Source: Smittium culicis (taxonomy: Eukaryota; Kickxellomycota; Harpellomycetes; Harpellales; Legeriomycetaceae). From it: DNA of 30,850 nt. A program made the translations under genes and the position numbers. Below the pieces are notes generated by a model. That model saw nothing but the letters and a program-made list of their open reading frames with translations, ran no database searches and was not told where the DNA came from. Where the stretch lies: assembly GCA_001970855.1 (NCBI GenBank), contig LSSN01002690.1:1-30850 (forward strand), read 5' to 3'. Positions 9,315 to 20,439 of this stretch are shown here, in pieces; the stretch's first letter is position 1, and every line of letters begins with the position of its first letter.

Positions 9315-10355
9315 ACATAATAAACTATAAATCTACCTCCGCAGTAACCCGCTCTCAACGAAAGGCTACTCAAGTCCAACTAATGTTATTGCACCCCCTA
9401 GCAATAATTGCATGGAGAAAAAAAACTCAAAATATACTTCAATTTAAAAAGTCTGGCTAAATAAAACGTCATTAAATTTCATCGGCTAGAATCATAAAAC
9501 GATATCAAGTTCCGAAGCTTATAACATCCAGCTCCAAAATTTATTAGCTGATGCAGCTTTCTAGCCACTCTAATAACTACGAAACAAGAAATACCGCGAA
9601 TATATCAGCCTTAATACACTTTATTGCCCTAATTCGCTACAACTCAATTTTTTCCTGTAAAATATTACGCCGCCACATATGCATATTTAAACTCAATGTG
9701 TTCACAAAACATTCCATTTAGAATTAAAGTTTTTTATTTGCATGACCTTTAGTCCAAGTTAAATACTCCAACGCTATTAAATAAAAATAATTATCAAATA
9801 AGTGCTCCCGGAAAAGCTGAAATGTAAAACTATACCCTCAAAACACATGCCATATTATTTGCAAACTTTAAGTTCTCGCTTTAAAATAAAAAAAAAAAAA
9901 CTTTTGTTAATACTAACATTATTTAATATCAATTAGCCATTAAATGGCATATCAACAATATTTACAAGTATATTGATCTATTCAAAGATTATACAATAAA
10001 TTAAAAAGCTAAAACAAATATTCGATAAATCTGTTATATTTTACACTTACTCTCACTTTCTACACTTTTAATCCAATAAACATAAACTTTCAGATAATAA
10101 TTCTATTTTGGTTAATTTATATTATTGGCTAATTCTCGATTTTCTTAACCAACAGATTGACAGATCAATATTACCTTTAAAAAATGATATTTAAATTTTA
10201 GTAAAAAAAAAAATTTTTTTTTTCAAATCTCAAGTTTTAGTAACTAAATTTCTGCATACAAACACTAATAGACATAAAAAAAAAAGTATTAAAAATATAC
10301 TCGTAGCATACAATTAATTTTTACCTCACTTATAGATACCAATAGGCGATAAATA

Positions 10356-11669
10356 ATGGGCTCAACTAAATCTGCAGATATCATGGACAAAAAGTCTAGC
10401 TCAAAACACAAAAACCGCGAAGAAGCTGACAGCTCAGATAAAAGCTCCAAAAAATCAAAAGCCGATTCAGACAAAAAGAATACATCGAATGATAAAGATT
10501 CAGACAAGAAAGATAAAAAGAAATCAAAGTCTGACAAAGATTCAGACAAGAAAGATAAAAAGAAATCCAAGTCTGACAAAGATTCGGATAAGAAAGATAA
10601 AAAGAAATCCAAATCTGATAAAGATTCGAAAAAAAAGAGTTCTTCATCCGACGAAAAGAAATCCAAGAAAAAAAGTAAAAGTTCTGAAAATAAAGATGTT
10701 GAAATCCAAGAGGCTGCACCAGACGTAAAAGAAGAAAACAGTAAAGAAAAAGACTCTGCAGAAAAAAAATCTAAAAAAGAAAAGAATAATAATAAAAACA
10801 GCATTGAAAATAGCGATAACTCCCCCACCAAAACCACCGAATCAAATGAATCATTGAAAATAACTAGTGATGATTCGAATTCAACTCAAAAATCTCCAAA
10901 AAGAAAAAATCAAGATTCGGTATACCTTTATTTCCTTTGATATCCATTTATTTTATAAACTCCTAATATTTATTATTTCTTATAACAATTACACATACCC
11001 CGAAAAAAAAAATTTTTTTTTTAGGATTCTAACGAGTCTACAGTTAAGGCGCCAAAGCGACCAAAGCGGAACACCGATCCAAGAAGTAAAAAAGAAAAGA
11101 TTAAAGATGCCTTGGCTGAAGCTGCTAAAAAAGCCCGTACGTATACGTTTTCATTTATTACACTAACAAACTCACGCAAAATTTCACTACTTCCTAATGT
11201 TTTTTTTTTTAAAAAAAAAAGACTGAACTATCTAACGATTAATTTAAATAATGCGTATATTATGTAGATCAAGATTCGATTAATTACATTCTAGAGTGGA
11301 AACATTCGAGAAATAGCTGGAAATTCAACAAGTCCAGGCAGTCATGGCTGCTAAGAAATATATACAAGGATGGTGCTGTAAGAATCCCACCTTCCCCCCC
11401 TCTAAGCCCCGTTGTTACTGGCTAACAAAACTATTCATTTCTATACAAATAATATAACTAATTCTCATTATATATTTTAGATTTCTGACGAAAATTTTGC
11501 TATTTTAACCGAATACATTTCCACAATTAAAGGTTTGCAAAGAGAAATCATTTCTGAAGATGCTAAAAAGTACCTAGAGTCTAAAGGTCCCGCCGATGAT
11601 CCTTCCCATACCGATACTGTATTAAAGAATATCTCTAGAGCATCCGAACTAATCAAATGCCTATCTTAA
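10356..11669 (+). CDS. WKF-domain protein (C7orf50-like)
   Basis: Four exons join in frame: 10356-10919, 11025-11136, 11268-11377 and 11481-11669, giving 324 aa. Introns are GTATAC..TTAG (phase 0), GTACGT..GTAG (phase 1) and GTAAGA..TTAG (phase 0). A downstream alternative donor at 11141 would hit a stop, which fixes the second junction. Residues 1-220 are a highly charged Lys/Ser/Asp-rich region with a 14-residue unit DKDSDKKDKKKSKS repeated three times (46-87). Residues about 231-285 carry the WKF signature: YILEW (232-236), SWKF (242-245), KSRQSWLLRNIY (247-258). Family knowledge: human C7orf50 and fungal relatives are mostly nucleolar, linked to ribosome biogenesis; exact biochemical role is not settled. 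The divergent neighbour is the GATA factor gene; a long desert follows. Confidence 0.9.
10491..10616 (+). repeat. 42-bp coding tandem repeat, three units
   Basis: Three in-frame 42-bp units encode DKDSDKKDKKKSKS, with a partial fourth (DKDS) following. Units differ at only a few bases (for example TCAGAC/TCGGAT), which points to recent duplication. Confidence 0.9.
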
Positions 11670-12450
11670 ATTAACCTGTTCTTTACTTTTCGTTTTATTT
11701 TCGTCATTATTTTTTTAATACTTAAATAATCTGGAATGCTTTAATTGTCCCTTATCGTGTCCTTTTCACTTTTATGTTTTCTTTTTTATAAGATCAATGA
11801 CATTTTATTATGAAATTATGAATATTGAAATCTATAAAAAAATTCTTTGAATTATCATAACTATAATAACGAATCTCGACCATGTGTATAGATATAAATT
11901 TATATATACCAAGTGCTTATTTTCACCACCCCTCCCCTATCCATGCCCGCCTTTTTTGTCTAAATAATTTTTTTTATGACATGCTAAAATAATTTGAACA
12001 AGGATTATCTTGGTGTAACCCCCTCATAAAATATACACTTTTTTTCATCGACAATTTAAAATATCTTTCTAGCTCTTAACAATAAAAATTCTGAGATTGT
12101 ACAAGCTCATACTCTTCCACCTATTTATATAAACCCAGCTTTTAATCATTGGTCAACCACCCTACTGATGGTACTGTAATAATTTTGCAGATTTTATAAG
12201 TTATTAGCGAATTTTAATTTCCCTGTATATTATCACTTAACATCTTTTAGATATTGTTAGTTATCTCTAACAAAGAAATCTAATAATCCCCTAATTCAAA
12301 AAAATTTTCAGGTTTCATTTTAAATTCAAAATTTATTTATCCCCTTAAAAATTACCTGTTTTGACTTATAAATATGGAGTACTCTCTAATACCACTCGCT
12401 TGGATAGTTTTATTGTCAACATTTTAAGAATTTTTGGTTATGTTTTATAA

Positions 12451-12609
12451 GAATCACACAAGCACAGTTTTGTTAGCGAAGATAAAAGTCTTATTCTAGG
12501 ACAAGATAAAGAAATAACAGCCGGGAACAGAATCCTAGAAAATGCTAATAAAATATACCAATATACTATCATAAATTTAGATAATTTCAAGGAGCAGAAC
12601 TTTTCATAT
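12451..12609 (+). other. Coding-like block without start codon
   Basis: A 53-codon frame bounded by stops on both sides and without an ATG reads like real protein: ITAGNRILENANKIYQ then INLDNFKEQNF. The heptad spacing recalls the SNARE helix of Vti1-type proteins but is too short and too weak to assign. It may be a lone exon, a pseudogene remnant or chance. Confidence 0.2.
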
Positions 12610-15459
12610 TAAAAATTCCCATACTCTTTGTCTTTACTTTTATTTTTAGACCTTTTTAGAAAATATCAGTGAATTAATAATCTGATACAACTAATAGCTG
12701 TACCTAATTGGTATAAGCAAATAGAATTCCCAAGAAAAAAAAGGTCTGTCTCTTATAAGTATATTTCATATTTATTGATATTTCTGGGGCCATAACGCGG
12801 CCTTAAATATAGCAATAATTAATATCACATTGCGTTTAATTCTCAAAAATCTTGTAATGAATTTATTCTCATTCAAATTAACCTGAAGTTTCACAATATT
12901 GGAATTTTATGAATCGTGCGTTCTAAAACTTATATCAAATACTATACTCGAATAAATCATATTATCACAAACTGCCTCCATGACAAAAATGTATTTTTAT
13001 ATACTTTTTTTTTAAAAAAAAAAGAGCTTTCTAGACCCAGAATAAATTCTACAAAGAAATATACGCATCTTGGTATAATTATCAAAATATCATTAACTGT
13101 ACATTAGCACGCACATTTTTAAGCTTTATATAAGTAATTCTCGTTTTTTCGCGTTTTAATACCCGAGTTTTTTTTCTATTTTCTATTTTTTAATTAAATT
13201 TTTCATTTTTTTTATTTCTAAAAAAATTTTTTCTTCGTGCCTTTATCTATACATGTATATTAAAATCTAATTTTTATTGTAAAATACATTATCAAGTATC
13301 AATTTACACACAACAAATTAAATTTTCAATGCCAAAAAATTTTTTTTTCATAACCTTATAATTTATTCTCGCTGCATAGCTATAGTCTATAAATAATATA
13401 ATAAATTAAAGTTTCAAACACAGTGGTGAATCCTAGAATAAATATTGAATATTAAATTTTCTAAAAAAAAAAGGAGTATAAAAATTATCGAATATAGACT
13501 AGAACTTTTAAACGAAATTGAAGTGTTATATTAACAAAAAGAATGTTAAAATGAATGAATGAAATTACTCATAAAAACTAATATAATATATTTAAAAACA
13601 AGAGAAAATGACATTCATAAAGGTTGATAGTATATTTGTTATTAAGATAACTCAAAAAATAAAATAAAAAAAGCATCATAAATTCTATGAATAGACTTTG
13701 AAAATAACTACTTCTTATTTAAATTTCTTAAATACCGATATATGATAAAAACATAAAATTAATTATTCAATGTAAAAGGTTTTTATGGCAGCTTGAAAAA
13801 TAAAAAGATAATAGTTTCAATAATTAAATTTAATTAAGTTTTTATTAGGGTAGACCTATAGCAAACTGGGAAATAATGAATTAGCTATATAATATAGTAG
13901 CGGAATCATTTTATTCCCCTTATATCGTATTTGTAGTACCCTTCAATTTATTTAAATCGAAAATACATTGATTTATAATAAAAACTAAAAAAATAATGAT
14001 AAAATTTAAATAAAACATTGGCTTTATATAAACTTTAAAATAAGTAGTTTTATTTAAATATCTTGGAAATTTTTATTATTCAAGTTAATTTGAAGAGGCT
14101 TTTTAATACATTAATATTTAGATTTATGTACTAGTTAATACTTTACTAATAAATGAGCTGTATTAAATAGTCAACGTTTTTTTTTTAATATAAATAATGT
14201 TCTAAATATACAACAGTATGTATAAAATTAGATTATTTATATTTATATTTATTTTGAGTTTTTTTTTTTAATATTTCATAATTATTTAACCAATATTCTT
14301 TCAAGAACCTATTTTTCAAAGAGCGAACAATATAAATCAAATTCAAACCTGAATAAGAATAAATAGCTATATTTTTGCAGAAAATTTTTCAGCTGACTAC
14401 AAACTTCAGTCAATTGTAACTTATAATTATGTAACTATGATGTTTACACAAAGTTTATTAACTCACTAATTTCTACGATTTTTTTTTAATTAATTAAAAT
14501 CAGGATTAAACACCTATTATAAAAAGTTAAAATTTAAATTTGAAATATCTTTTTTTATCGATATTATTTTGGTCGAACAAAATAGCTAAATTCACTTTTT
14601 ACTAGCTAAAGGATTATTTTATTTAAAAAATAAATTATCCTGATCAAAATCATGGATTATGGATTAAGGATCAGTAATCATTTTATTTCTCAATGCATAT
14701 AACATAAAAAATATTTTCATAATTAGTAAGCCTTTCAAAAAAAAGCTGTTTTATAATACTTCTTATCTATACTTTTTTTGTAAAATTGGTGGATTAGAAG
14801 GTTTTCTGATATGCGAATCAATGCTATAAGTAGGGTATGATATGATTATTCTTATTTTTTATCAAGTTTTTTTAATTTAAAATACTAAAAAGTTTCTAAT
14901 TCTTTTATTGTATGTAAAAATTCATGAGCTATTATTTTAATTTTTGATTTAATAATATATTTAATTGCACAAAAAACAATTTTAAATGCTATTATATTAA
15001 AAAACTAAATCAAACACATAATTATTATGAAATTGTTGGTAATTAGTTTATAGAATTATAATGTATGTAATTTTATACTTATAATAACTAATAAACACTC
15101 AATTATTCAATAGTTGTAAATAATATAGAATAGATAACTTTCTATGATTTATTTATATATCATTTACCTGGTACAAAGAACTAGTCACAAATTTAAGTAT
15201 TCTTAGCATTCAGAAATATAATGTAAATAAAGGCTCCCGTAATCACACTACTGAGATATTTTTTCCCTTTTAATATAAATTTAACTATAGTAAACTTATA
15301 ATGGTTTTCAAGCCTATACCACGTGAATTGGGTTAAGTAGAACTTTTTTTTTATTCTTTCACATCGTACCACCTTCAATAAAGAGAAAAAAATTGAAATA
15401 AAATAATTCCAAACCCAAATATTTGAGAGAGTTGAATTTTTGTATAACTTTAAAAAATT

Positions 15460-15780
15460 TCTTATAATATCTATTAGCCACCGGGGGGCTTGCCTGACTG
15501 AGAAAGCCTTCAAATTCCTTTTCAGTCGCTTGTAAACCATTTTTGTATATTGGTGCAGTTCCTGCAGGCGGGATTGTAGAGAGTTCTATATCATCCTAGT
15601 ATCTTGACACTATAGGTGAAGGCGTACTGGAGGGTAAGAATTTTAGTAGATTCATCCAAAGTTGATTTTTTGAAAGGCGTAGGGGACTAACTATATAAAG
15701 CTAAAGGTTTGTAAAGCCTTAAGCGAGGATTAAGTATAAAGAACACTGCCAGCATAATACTAGGCAGGTGATTTTATTTT
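15460..15780 (-). other. GC-richer island, possible degraded coding or element fragment
   Basis: Base composition rises clearly above the surrounding desert. Minus-strand frames across 15590-15430 read in a coding-like way, for example PPAGTAPIYKNGLQATEKEF followed by EGFLSQASPP, before stops appear; an overlapping 115-codon frame covers 15193-15540. I recognise no domain. A degraded transposable-element fragment is the most likely explanation. Confidence 0.25.
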
Positions 15781-17387
15781 AGTTGGGTTATTATTTTTTT
15801 TTTATTTTTATTTTTTACTCGGAGATTTTATTAAACAAAATTTAAAAGTATTTATAAAATTAATAAAAAATGTTAATAAAATAATTTTTCTATCGACCCT
15901 CCTCCCCGCACTAGCTGCTCCATACCCACTAGAAATTGATTCAAATGTGGATTTTTATTTATTTTTCAGAGAAAACTCATTTAAGAAAAAAAGCCTGATT
16001 GCCTCTTATATGTGAAAATAAAATAATTAAAATTTAAGTTTTTTTTCTTAATGGTCAGGGTGCTAGAGCTTTATTAACATAATAAAGGCTGATACAAATG
16101 ATTTCTATTATTACTAGGCGATCATAGACTATTAAACCTATAGGAATCGGAAGAGTGGATTATATAATAGATGATAGTTTACTGATGACTTGTAAATTCA
16201 TGACGAGCGTAAAATGTGGGTTTTTAAAATTTTTGAATGCACTGTATATAATTTAATTATATTGTATTTATAATTAAAGAGTTTTACCTTTTATTTTTGC
16301 TTCCAAAAATTTATTAATTGTCATGATTCAAGATACTATTATACCCTAAAAAAATATTTTTCTAGACCAATATTTCAACATTTCGTAAAATTATGAGTTT
16401 AATACTTTTCTTCTTTGATTTATATATCCGATTTTTTTCCTACATTATACACTGAATTCAAAATTGATTTTTTATACTTTTATTGTGGCTATAGGATAAT
16501 TATTATTTCATTTTTTTTCGCCTTTAAATTAAAATGCTATTTAATTTTATTCGCTGCCCTTATAAACGAAATTAATGGAAACATTTCAAAAAAAACCAAA
16601 TATTCTCATGAGCATCTAGTTAATACAAAAAAATTTCATTTATCTTTTCAAAATAAAAAATTTAAAAGATCAGGTTTTTTTTTAATTATTTTTATGATAT
16701 CCCTAGAATTTAAAAATAAAATTACAATTTTATATACTTAGAACGATTTATCCTTATATAAATCTTTATTTATAATAAAAAATATAATTTATAAATGAAT
16801 TCAATAAATTATTAAATTTTTTTATTTATAGTAGAGTTCAATTCCAATTAAATTATAAAAACATAAGCTTGAAATATATGAAATAATAATATTATTTAAG
16901 CTATAAAAAATGGTAATTTAATTAAATTCAATTATTTATAATTAATAAATATTCCATTGGCTAATGTTTATTTATTTTTTCCTTTTCCTCATCAGTGTTT
17001 GAAAAATAATGTATTTTTAATAAATTATAAATTTAAAAAATTATAAGACCACTAAATCAAAAAAATATTTTATTTTGATAAATACAGGTGTGGTAGATTT
17101 TAAGATACCACTACCTTTATTTTCAATTAAGGATTTTGGTGTGATTTATTTAAATTTTTGGTTGTTCGAATATAAATTAATAAAAATAAAAACTAAGTGC
17201 TAAGGTTTAAAGTCTTGAATTCGTGTCAGTATTTAAAATTTTTAAGCATATAGATATAAGAGTTTTAATATTTTACTAATTTTTACTCTTTGTTATATTT
17301 TGAAGCTTATTTATTTTGTAACTTATAATAACTAAATTTAAAACTAAAAAAAATATACTATGGAATCTTATTTTATAATAATTTTTC

Positions 17388-17399
17388 GGGGGGGGGGGG
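17388..17399 (+). repeat. G12 homopolymer
   Basis: Twelve consecutive G on the + strand within an otherwise very AT-rich region. A second run of the same length is at 22477-22488. Confidence 0.9.
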
Positions 17400-17754
17400 A
17401 GCCTAAGAAGTATGTTAGGCTGTCATTTTTATGCCAAAAATTTTTCAACTTAGTATAATTCGATTTCGTTTTAACCCTAATACTTGAGTTTATCTTTCCT
17501 CGTTATTATATGTGCCTTTGTTTTAGTGTGTAATATATTTTTATTAAAGTTTTGTTTTCTTTCATTAACTATAAATTTTCTTTGTAGTTTTACTCGTAAT
17601 TTTTGGTCCAATCAAAAGCTAACAACTTTCGATTCAAAAGAAAAAGAAAATAAAAAATTCACAGCAAATCAAATTAGTATTAGAGTAGCTTAATTTTTCC
17701 CATTTTACTTTATTTCGTGCTATTTTCTTTCGTTTTATACTTTCTCTTCAAATT

Positions 17755-18178
17755 AAATAAGGATCCCTTGTATTCAGTGATGTATCTACTCTGCGACATA
17801 TTTTCCACTGGTACGTCAAGTGTAGCAATTAAAACTGTATTTGAGCAGTTCGAGGAAAACGGAGAACATATATTGATAAAATTTTATTCGAGAAATCTAC
17901 AGCACTCTGAAAGAAACTACATGAATTATGAGCGAGAGACTCTAGAAGTTATAGCTTTAATAAAAAAATTTAGGGCATATTTACTTATGAGAATTTTAGT
18001 AGTGTATACATTTAATTCTCCAGCTGAAATTATATTAGAAGAAATAGGATCTTAAGGGAGAATGGTACACTGGATAAACTTTTTAAGTAAATACAAGTGT
18101 GAAATTATGCACAGTCCATGAAAGGATAATGCAGTGGCAGATTATTTGTCAAGACTTGGGAATTTTATTACTAGAAAA
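17755..18178 (+). pseudogene. RNase H and linker of gypsy pol, with in-frame stops
   Basis: The open part (to the TAA at 18053-18055) contains ENGEHILIKFYSRNL and SERNYMNYERETLEV, the hallmark of gypsy RNase H (NGEHPIAFYSRKL, ERNYSTYEKELLA). In the same frame after the stop, VHWINFLSKYKCEIMHSP and DNAVADYLSRLG match the usual linker (RWIEFLSEYDFEI..PGKENVVADALSR). At least two in-frame stops break the frame. Confidence 0.75.
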
Positions 18179-18400
18179 TATAAAAAAACAAGAAATCACA
18201 TATTGTAATAAGTTTTGAAGAAACAAAAAAATATTTATCTAATGACTACTTATCAATGAACTAAAGTAATAAAGAATTTAGAAATAAAATAAAGGATTTA
18301 TATTTTAGTAAAAGGAATATTATAAAAAAAGAAGAAAGATATGATATATCGCGCTGTCAAAACAATCGAGGATTTAATTAAAATTTTAAATATTATGTAA

Positions 18401-18930
18401 TATCAGAATGGATATTTGACTTTTGGAACTGTGCGGCAGTGGATACGCAAAAGGTACTGGAGAGAAAAAATATACATAGAGGCTTGAAATTATATATACA
18501 GCTATCAAGAGAGTCAGGAATTTTCTCCTCGGCTACCTATTTATAAATTAGATGGGAAATCTGCTAAAAATTTAAATTTTAGTAAATGCGTAATTGATTT
18601 TTTAAGGCCGTTACCTGTTTCAGAGAAAAGTATTCGATATTTTTTCACAATGCTTTAAAGCATAAGTATGTTTATTTATGCTGAACCCACACCCGATACT
18701 ACAGCAGTTTCCATATTAGTTCTTTTCCAAAGTGCTTGCGTTATTTGGAGTCCAAGAATCCATAAATTCAAATTGAGGCATCTGATTTTCATCACAAAAA
18801 TTTAAAGAATGTTCTAGCTTTAAAATCATAAAATCCAGTTTATTACCTTGATACCAACCTGATGGGAAGGTAATTTCTAAAAAATTAAACCACAGTGTTC
18901 TATACGCAATAAAAAAGAGTATTATCAATA
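18401..18930 (+). pseudogene. Integrase remnant of gypsy pol
   Basis: NGYLTFGTVRQWIRKRYW (18407-18463) fits the HHCC zinc-binding region with the usual GH.G..KT...I.R.YWW pattern. PLPVSEKSIRYFF and YAEPTPDTTA (about 18607-18712) fit the start of the core. ALFGVQES and YQPDGK (about 18738-18870, other frame) fit the later part of the core. Positions expected to carry the D,D,E triad are changed or interrupted, and several stops and frameshifts separate the blocks. Confidence 0.65.
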
Positions 18931-18940
18931 ATATGGGCAA

Positions 18941-20430
18941 ATCGGATTCCTATTTAAATATATCTATTTTGTTTAAGGTCAAGAACTCATAAAAAAACCG
19001 AATAATCACCTTTTTATTTGTTTTATAGACTATAACCTAATTTTGGGATTGCTTCCGTTCATTAAGAAAAGTTAAAAATCTCTGAAGAATCAAGATTAGC
19101 CGAAAAAGACTATTTATCGGCTTTTAGATTTCAAACATAAAGATATAGGAAAGAATCATCAAAATATTAAATTTTAATGCGAAATTTTTATTTTACTATT
19201 GAAAAAAAGTCTACGAAAGAAAATAAAAACTCCTAGTAAACTTAAAAAAAGGTACAACAGTCCTTAAAAAATCTTTGAGACTCATGCACATTAAATACAC
19301 ACTATCGAATCTAAAAATCCGAAGAAGCTTTTTGCTTATGTTTTAAGATTGATAACTTATTTTCCACGACTATCAAGTGAGTATTTTGGAGAGTGAGATT
19401 TGCAGAGTTCTAGAGAGGTTTTTTAAAACTCGTTTAAATATGCAGATATTGGAAATGTTTATTTAATTTATAAGCTATCTATATTTCGAATTATATTATA
19501 CTAGATCGATATATATTGTAATTGCGAATATGTAAAGTTTATTTAAATTTATTTATTTTTTTACATTAGTGCCATTTTCTTTTAGAAAAATTGTATAATG
19601 AGTGAAAGTATTTCAAATTCAGAAAAGGGCCCAATTTTAGTCAAAAATAATTCCCTTTTTTGTTAAATAATAAGCGTCAAATTACTAATTAGTTAATAAT
19701 ATTAAGCAAATTCTGTTTATCCCAATTAAAAACCATTGAATTAAAAAAAATGGTATATACGAAGAGTATTCAATTTCTGTAAATTTTTTGGCTATTGCTA
19801 ACAAATTATTAAATGCTGAATCACTCCAAATTCTTTGTTTTATTTCAAACGATAGCATTATATCATTTTATAAATAAGATTTTTTGTTGTAACTCAACGT
19901 TTAACAGAACAAGGCCTTCAATTTCTTTTACCTAGCTCAATTGTGCCTATATTTATTCGTGTTTTTTTATATTGTTCCAAATAAAATTAGTTACTTATTT
20001 TTTTTACCAATGACAGGGAATTTTTTCAAAAGGTGATTTATGAGCAGCGAATCATAATTTTGTAAGTAGAAAAGTTTTTTCGAGTATAACTTAACCTCTA
20101 TGCGATCTTTTCCTATTTATCCAACTGTTTATTTTATTATTAATATTTACTGAGTTTCTCCAATTTAAATGTCATTCAAGCCAAAAAAAACTCCAAATAT
20201 TAAAGGTTTCGTTTTCTGGAATTAATCCTTTTATTTACTACTGATCATTATTATTTAATAATTTAACATTTATTGTTTTTTAAAATTATATTTTTCGTTT
20301 TTAGCGAGAGATTAAAGTTTCAAGATTTTATATATTTTTCAAAAGAATTAAAAACGCATCCCAATAAACAAATTATTTTGTTTTTTTATTAACTATTGAT
20401 ATCACTTCTATTTACTTATTTAAATATATG
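18941..20430. other. AT-rich sequence between element remnants
   Basis: No gene is seen. The left part may hold further degraded 3' sequence of the gypsy element, and the right part the degraded 3' end of the minus-strand LINE, but I can match no motif with confidence. Confidence 0.4.
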
Positions 20431-20439
20431 AATAATGGT

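Larger units (their letters stand above)
7766..10355. other. Long divergent intergenic region (GATA factor / WKF gene)
   Basis: This 2.6-kb region holds the promoters of two divergent genes. It contains GATA cores near 7801 and 8372, a slightly GC-richer block at 8320-8660 with a 32-bp tandem duplication, a GA microsatellite at 8855-8880, a complete MITE copy at 9118-9314, and AT-rich sequence up to the start at 10356. The short open frames in 8326-8645 show no recognisable domain. Confidence 0.55.
11670..17750. other. AT-rich gene desert, first part
   Basis: Very AT-rich sequence with long A and T runs and no supported gene. Items inside are a 53-codon open stretch at 12451-12609 with a coding look, a GC-richer block at about 15460-15780, an imperfect hairpin near 17087-17117 and a G12 run at 17388-17399. 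The 108-codon frame at 16415-16741 is Phe/Ile/Lys-rich and looks like a chance frame in AT-rich DNA. Confidence 0.5.
17755..18940 (+). mobile_element. Decayed Ty3/gypsy-type LTR retrotransposon, pol fragment
   Basis: RNase H, the linker after it, the integrase zinc-binding region and the integrase core can be recognised in the right order on the + strand, broken by stops and frame changes. No intact reverse transcriptase, gag or LTR pair is visible, so the borders are approximate. The catalytic positions of the integrase appear lost, so the copy is dead. Confidence 0.75.

Noticed and set aside
10289..10837. Minus-strand 182-codon frame rich in Phe, Leu and Ser
   Set aside because: It is the complement of the Lys/Asp/Ser repeats of the WKF gene; its apparent membrane-like repeats are an artefact.
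16415..16741. 108-codon frame in the desert
   Set aside because: The composition is Phe/Ile/Lys/Tyr only, as expected for chance frames in very AT-rich DNA, with no recognisable motif.
18716..18940. Minus-strand 74-codon frame
   Set aside because: It overlaps the plus-strand integrase remnant, whose motifs explain the sequence better.
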